NCBI RefSeq assembly: GCF_000328475.2
Contig: NC_026483.1
Span: 372,001 to 436,000, forward strand
DNA from: Mycosarcoma maydis
Taxonomy: Eukaryota; Basidiomycota; Ustilaginomycetes; Ustilaginales
Reading direction: 5' to 3'
DNA length: 64,000 nt
Every line of letters begins with the position of its first letter. Positions within the stretch are counted from its first letter, which is position 1. Of this stretch, positions 60,290 through 64,000 are shown piece by piece. The translations under genes and the position numbers were made by a program. The notes below the pieces were generated by a model. It had not been told where the DNA came from. It did no database searches and saw only the letters and a list, made by a program, of their open reading frames with translations.

Positions 60290-63200
60290 ATGGCAGAATC
60301 CATAACTCGCCAATGTCCGCCGTATCTGACACTTAGCATCTCACAGGCACTGTCGCTACCGGCTCCACGCGCGCCAGAGCCCAAGCAGCATGGTTCGGTC
60401 AACTCCATGCTGGACGAGCGTGCTGATCGTATGCCGGATCAGCTCGCTGTTGGCTTTACCTACCTCGGCTCGGATGGCAGGTGGAATTGTAGCACGCTCA
60501 CATACGCTCAAGTCTCGAGGCTCGCGCTCGGCCTGGCGATCGAGCTACACGTACAAATCCCGGGCAGAAGTTGGAATACCAAGTCGCCCAACCACACGCC
60601 GCTCGTCGCGGTGCTTTCGCCGTCCGGACTGGATCTGTTTGCACATATCATAGCCTTGTGGAGATTGGGGTTTGGTGTACTATGTATCGCTCCTGGATCG
60701 CCAGCTGAGTCGATCGCGAACCTGTTGAGCCTTACACAGACAAATGTGGTGTTGGCACATGCGTCGCAAGTCGGCTCTGCGCACGCTGCGGTCCAAGCGG
60801 CTCGAGACGGCGTCAATGAGCATGTTTTCGAAGCGCAAGTTTACACGATGATATCCAACGTATTGCAGCTTGTCGACGGTGACACATACACAAGAAGCGC
60901 AATTGCATCTCAACACATTGCACAACCAGACGACGTTCTCGTCGCGATGCACACCAGCGGGTCTTCCGGACTGCCCAAGCCCATCTATCAACTGCATCGT
61001 TTCTGGACCACTTCGATGCTCTCTGCTGCAGGCCGCGATCTATCCGCTTTCACCACTACCCCGCTCTTTCACGGTGGAATGTCGGATCTGCTTCGTTCGT
61101 TTCAGGCCGGCTCTTCAATCTTCTTTCACCCCACAGCAGACCCTGGTGCACTCGGCACATCCGCCATCTGTCGAGCCATCAAGGCGTGCAACACTCGGAT
61201 CTCTTACTTTCTCTCGGTCCCATACGTTTTGGACATGCTCTATACCGAACGCGTCGATGACGGTAGACGCATGCTGTCATCCATGCAACTAGTCAGCACT
61301 GGCGGTGCGCCGCTGCCACAGCATCTAGGAGATAGCATGGTACACCAAGGAATCAAGCTCGTCAGCCGATTGGGAAGTTCAGAATGCGGATTCCTCATGT
61401 CTTCATGGCGCAGCTTCGCTACGGACAAGACGTGGAACCATCTGCGTCTAGATGACGATTTGGGCCAAGGTATGCTACACTTTGAAGCGCATGACGGGAT
61501 CTCGGATGAACCACTGTTTGAGCTAGTTGTGACCAAGGATTGGCCGACAAAGTTGGTAGCGAATCGGGAGGACGGTAGCTATGCAACGTCGGATCTGTAC
61601 TCCAAGCAAGGCGATCATAGGTGGAAGTACGAGTCGAGATCGGATGACACGATCCTACTTGTCTCTGGGAAAAAGGCGACAGCGGCGGTTGTCGAGCAAA
61701 AGCTCAAAGCGTCTCCACTAGTCACAGAGGCAATTGGTTTTGGTGCAAACAGAGGTATCATCGGCGCTCTTGTGTTTGTTAGCACAGATGCAATCGCTCA
61801 AGGCGCGAGCTGGGACGATGCGCTAAAAATCAAGCTGCTCAGTCAGCTTGAGTCGGTGCTCGTCGAGATCAACTGTGCATCCCCACCACACGCCCAGCTG
61901 GCTCCGGAGATGATCTGCCTGCTGCCACCCTGCGAAGCAGCCCACATCCCATATGCTAGTAAGGGCACACTGCAACGCGCTCGTGCGTACCAGCAATATG
62001 CTGACTTGATCAATTCCATCTACCTCGACTTTGACCAAGGCCGTTCGCTTCAACTTGACACTGGCACTCGCAACGCTGGCGTCGCCAAACAGCAGTTGAG
62101 CGGCGAAACCCTCATCCACTGGCTGCAGGGCAAAGTAGAGAGTATCAACGCCAAAAAATTGTCGCCAGACGTGGATCTGTTTGTAGCAGGTATCGACTCG
62201 ATTCAGTCGGCTAGGATTCGAGCAGCTGTGCATCAGAACGTTGACTTGGACGAGCATCTGTTGGAGCGAAATGTAGTGTACGAGTATCCGACTCTGCGCT
62301 TGCTCGCGCAGCATATCGAAGACGTCAGAGCCGGTAGTGGGTCAAGTGATGTTGACCATCAACGTCAGCAGCGCGAACTGGCACTTATGCAAGAGTTGGT
62401 GCAAAGGTACTCGCAACCATCACTCCACGTCGAGTGGATTCGCGAAAACTCACGAGAAAAGGGTGCTCAAGCTGGCATACTCTACATGCTCACAGGCGTG
62501 ACGGGTGGACTGGGAGTGCAGATTTTGGATCAAGTGGTTCGTCACAAGTTGCAAGCGCACGATTTCGTGGTATGTCTGATTCGTGCTGACAGTGACCAAC
62601 ATGCGCAAAAGAGACTACTGGACAGTTTGAGGTCGCGTCGTCTCGAGCATACGCGGTCGGTTGTTGCTTCAACCAGTCAAATCCACGCGCTCGCTGTCGA
62701 CATTTCACGTGCACACTGCGGAATAGCATCCAGCCAACTCTGGTCGCTGCTCGCATCAGGATATAGCAAGGTGGTGACGATTCACTCGGCATGGTCCGTG
62801 AATTTTGTCGCCTCACTAAGCAGTTTCGAGCCAGAAAACATAGCTGGGCTCTCGCACCTGATCTCGCTCCACCAGTCTCTGGTCGCTTGTCTGACGTCAG
62901 CCCATGAATCCGAGTCGTGCTTTACATTCTGCTCTTCGGTCGCTTCGGTTCTCGCGAGCTCGTCGCAAATCGTCGACGAGACGCTGTCCACTTCACCCTT
63001 GGACGCAGCACCTATGGGGTATGCACGCAGCAAGTGGGTTGCCGAACACATTGTTTCGCGCCGCTTTCGATCTGGCGGATCGCGCATTGTGCGTATTGGT
63101 CAACTGTGTTCCGACACGACGCATGGTGTATGGAACCAGAATGAAGCATGGCCAATCCTGATCCGACTCAGCTGTCAACTTGGCTGTTTCCCAGACCTGA

Positions 63201-63625
63201 ATCAGAATCTCGATTGGATCCCCACCGACATTGCTGCAATAACTGTTCTTCTCGCATCTCTCTCTCCCGGTTCAGGTGTCTTGAACATGGCGCAACCCAC
63301 GACTCATCTCTCGAAATGCGTGCCGTGGAAATCGCTCTACGACTCCCTTGTTTCTTGCGGCCTTACGCTCTCGCTCGTTTCCCCACACCACTGGCTGCAT
63401 CTCCTTCAACACTCAAACGCCGACCATAGAGGCTTGCTCGGCTTGTGGCTCCGCAACTTCGAGCAACAGCAACCGCAATCCCAACCCGAACCCGCGCTCC
63501 GGTTCAACTGCACCAAATCCCTCGCCGTAAGCAGCCAACTGCGCATCTGGCAGCACCACGCCGTCACTCAGTCGCTCATCCAAAAGACTGTTCAGACGTG
63601 GAAACAGATCGGCTTTCTCTCGTAA
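60290..63625 (+). CDS. NRPS-like A-T-R enzyme (carboxylic acid reductase type)
   Basis: 1111 aa, one exon. An adenylation domain (about 1-560) has the P-loop-like MHTSGSSGLPKPI, YATSDLY near A7 and the A10 lysine in LVSGKKATAAVVE. A carrier (T) domain has the phosphopantetheine serine in GIDSIQSARIR (Ser637). A C-terminal NAD(P)-dependent thioester reductase follows, with TGVTGGLGVQIL near 735 and the catalytic Tyr911-xxx-Lys915 (YARSKW). There is no condensation domain, so it should activate one carboxylic acid and release it as an aldehyde or alcohol, as fungal NRPS-like reductases do. It is smaller than and distinct from the Lys2 alpha-aminoadipate reductase, which has about 1400 residues. 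The substrate cannot be read from the code here. It stands alone, with no tailoring genes seen on its left. Confidence 0.88.
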   Translation: MAESITRQCPPYLTLSISQALSLPAPRAPEPKQHGSVNSMLDERADRMPDQLAVGFTYLGSDGRWNCSTLTYAQVSRLALGLAIELHVQIPGRSWNTKSPNHTPLVAVLSPSGLDLFAHIIALWRLGFGVLCIAPGSPAESIANLLSLTQTNVVLAHASQVGSAHAAVQAARDGVNEHVFEAQVYTMISNVLQLVDGDTYTRSAIASQHIAQPDDVLVAMHTSGSSGLPKPIYQLHRFWTTSMLSAAGRDLSAFTTTPLFHGGMSDLLRSFQAGSSIFFHPTADPGALGTSAICRAIKACNTRISYFLSVPYVLDMLYTERVDDGRRMLSSMQLVSTGGAPLPQHLGDSMVHQGIKLVSRLGSSECGFLMSSWRSFATDKTWNHLRLDDDLGQGMLHFEAHDGISDEPLFELVVTKDWPTKLVANREDGSYATSDLYSKQGDHRWKYESRSDDTILLVSGKKATAAVVEQKLKASPLVTEAIGFGANRGIIGALVFVSTDAIAQGASWDDALKIKLLSQLESVLVEINCASPPHAQLAPEMICLLPPCEAAHIPYASKGTLQRARAYQQYADLINSIYLDFDQGRSLQLDTGTRNAGVAKQQLSGETLIHWLQGKVESINAKKLSPDVDLFVAGIDSIQSARIRAAVHQNVDLDEHLLERNVVYEYPTLRLLAQHIEDVRAGSGSSDVDHQRQQRELALMQELVQRYSQPSLHVEWIRENSREKGAQAGILYMLTGVTGGLGVQILDQVVRHKLQAHDFVVCLIRADSDQHAQKRLLDSLRSRRLEHTRSVVASTSQIHALAVDISRAHCGIASSQLWSLLASGYSKVVTIHSAWSVNFVASLSSFEPENIAGLSHLISLHQSLVACLTSAHESESCFTFCSSVASVLASSSQIVDETLSTSPLDAAPMGYARSKWVAEHIVSRRFRSGGSRIVRIGQLCSDTTHGVWNQNEAWPILIRLSCQLGCFPDLNQNLDWIPTDIAAITVLLASLSPGSGVLNMAQPTTHLSKCVPWKSLYDSLVSCGLTLSLVSPHHWLHLLQHSNADHRGLLGLWLRNFEQQQPQSQPEPALRFNCTKSLAVSSQLRIWQHHAVTQSLIQKTVQTWKQIGFLS

Positions 63626-63768
63626 TTCATCTTTTCATCGTAAGTGTAAGTGTGTCACTCATGTTCGTGATGGGTACACGCAACGCTAGCGAAACCCAGT
63701 ACGATGTAGAAACGTGTGTGTGTGATTGCTTCACTGTTCAACAAACGCCATGAGAACAAGATGCGCTC

Positions 63769-64000
63769 TCAAGCTGTCGAGGAAGCAGCGCTCGAGCCAG
63801 GTGCAGTTTCGGGAGGCGGTGGACCGAGTCTTGGAGGTGGGGCGGCTGCGGCCGGCTGCGGTGGTTGAGCGCCAAAGTGAGGAGCAGAGCCATATGGCAG
63901 TCCAGCAGGTGGCTGAGCCGGATAGTACGCCATGTGATGTGGCTGACCAGGCTGATGCGGTGGAGGCTGCGATTTTTGATGAAGGTGCGGTGGGGGAGGT
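63769..64000 (-). CDS. 3' end of a proline-rich protein (partial, runs off the window)
   Basis: Reading the minus strand from the window edge, a frame runs about 77 codons to TGA at 63769-63771. It is rich in Pro, Gln, His and Ala (for example QPPPHQPGQPHHMAYYPAQP and PPPRLGPPPPETAPG). A Pro-rich tail of this kind occurs in several splicing and RNA-binding proteins, but nothing visible identifies the family. Its stop is 143 bp from the NRPS-like stop, matching the tail-to-tail layout seen elsewhere in the window. Confidence 0.6.
   Translation of the reverse strand, partial: PPPPHLHQKSQPPPHQPGQPHHMAYYPAQPPAGLPYGSAPHFGAQPPQPAAAAPPPRLGPPPPETAPGSSAASSTA

Overview
The window reads as nuclear DNA of a basidiomycete fungus. 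It is most consistent with a smut (Ustilaginales: Ustilago, Sporisorium, Pseudozyma relatives). The genes are long, mostly intron-free, and eukaryotic: TFIID, RNA polymerase I, NudC, MCMBP, PFKFB, a TRAP-alpha-like ER protein. A fungal proton-pump rhodopsin and a Dur3-type urea transporter are present, the few introns are about 90-190 nt with GTAAGT/GTGAGT donors, and intergenic DNA is full of a short ATTCACG-type motif. No transposon, rRNA, tRNA or CRISPR was recognised. The exact species cannot be named from sequence alone.

Layout. 0.9-8.2 kb: TAF2 carrying three C-terminal bromodomains (+), then a spliced TRAP-alpha/Irc22-like ER protein (-). 10.2-12.6 kb: alanine-glyoxylate aminotransferase (+) and a type II HAD hydrolase (-). 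13.5-21.2 kb: RNF10/Mag2-type RING ligase (+), Och1-type GT32 glycosyltransferase (+), Dur3-type urea transporter (-). 22.9-27.9 kb: FAD oxidoreductase (+) and an unrecognised 719-aa protein (-). 28.8-36.3 kb: RNA polymerase I largest subunit and a microbial rhodopsin (both -). 38.8-46.6 kb: a divergent pair of composite genes (see below). 46.8-56.1 kb: NudC (-), 6-phosphofructo-2-kinase/fructose-2,6-bisphosphatase (+), IBtk/Btb3-type ankyrin-RCC1-BTB protein (-). 57.9-64 kb: a fungal protein of unknown function (+), an A-T-R NRPS-like reductase (+), and the 3' end of a proline-rich gene (-).

The most striking part is 38.8-46.6 kb. On the + strand, one uninterrupted frame encodes an MCM-binding protein (MCMBP) with a complete YggS/PLPBP-type pyridoxal-phosphate homeostasis protein inserted in its central linker. 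On the - strand, a HEAT-repeat (adaptin-like) protein ends 14 codons after a perfect GTAAGT donor. A consensus branch point and acceptor downstream join it, in frame, to a Nudix hydrolase of the thiamine-diphosphate (Tnr3/YJR142W) type that has no ATG of its own in its first 320 nt. The two composite genes share an intergenic promoter of a few hundred bp. One carries a vitamin B6 domain and the other a probable vitamin B1 domain.

Most genes lie in tail-to-tail pairs whose coding regions end 126-186 bp apart. Intergenic DNA carries at least seven tandem arrays with a 7-bp period but different sequences, including a 20-copy TTTACGA array at 56.9 kb. It also holds a 30-bp-arm inverted repeat at 47.9 kb.
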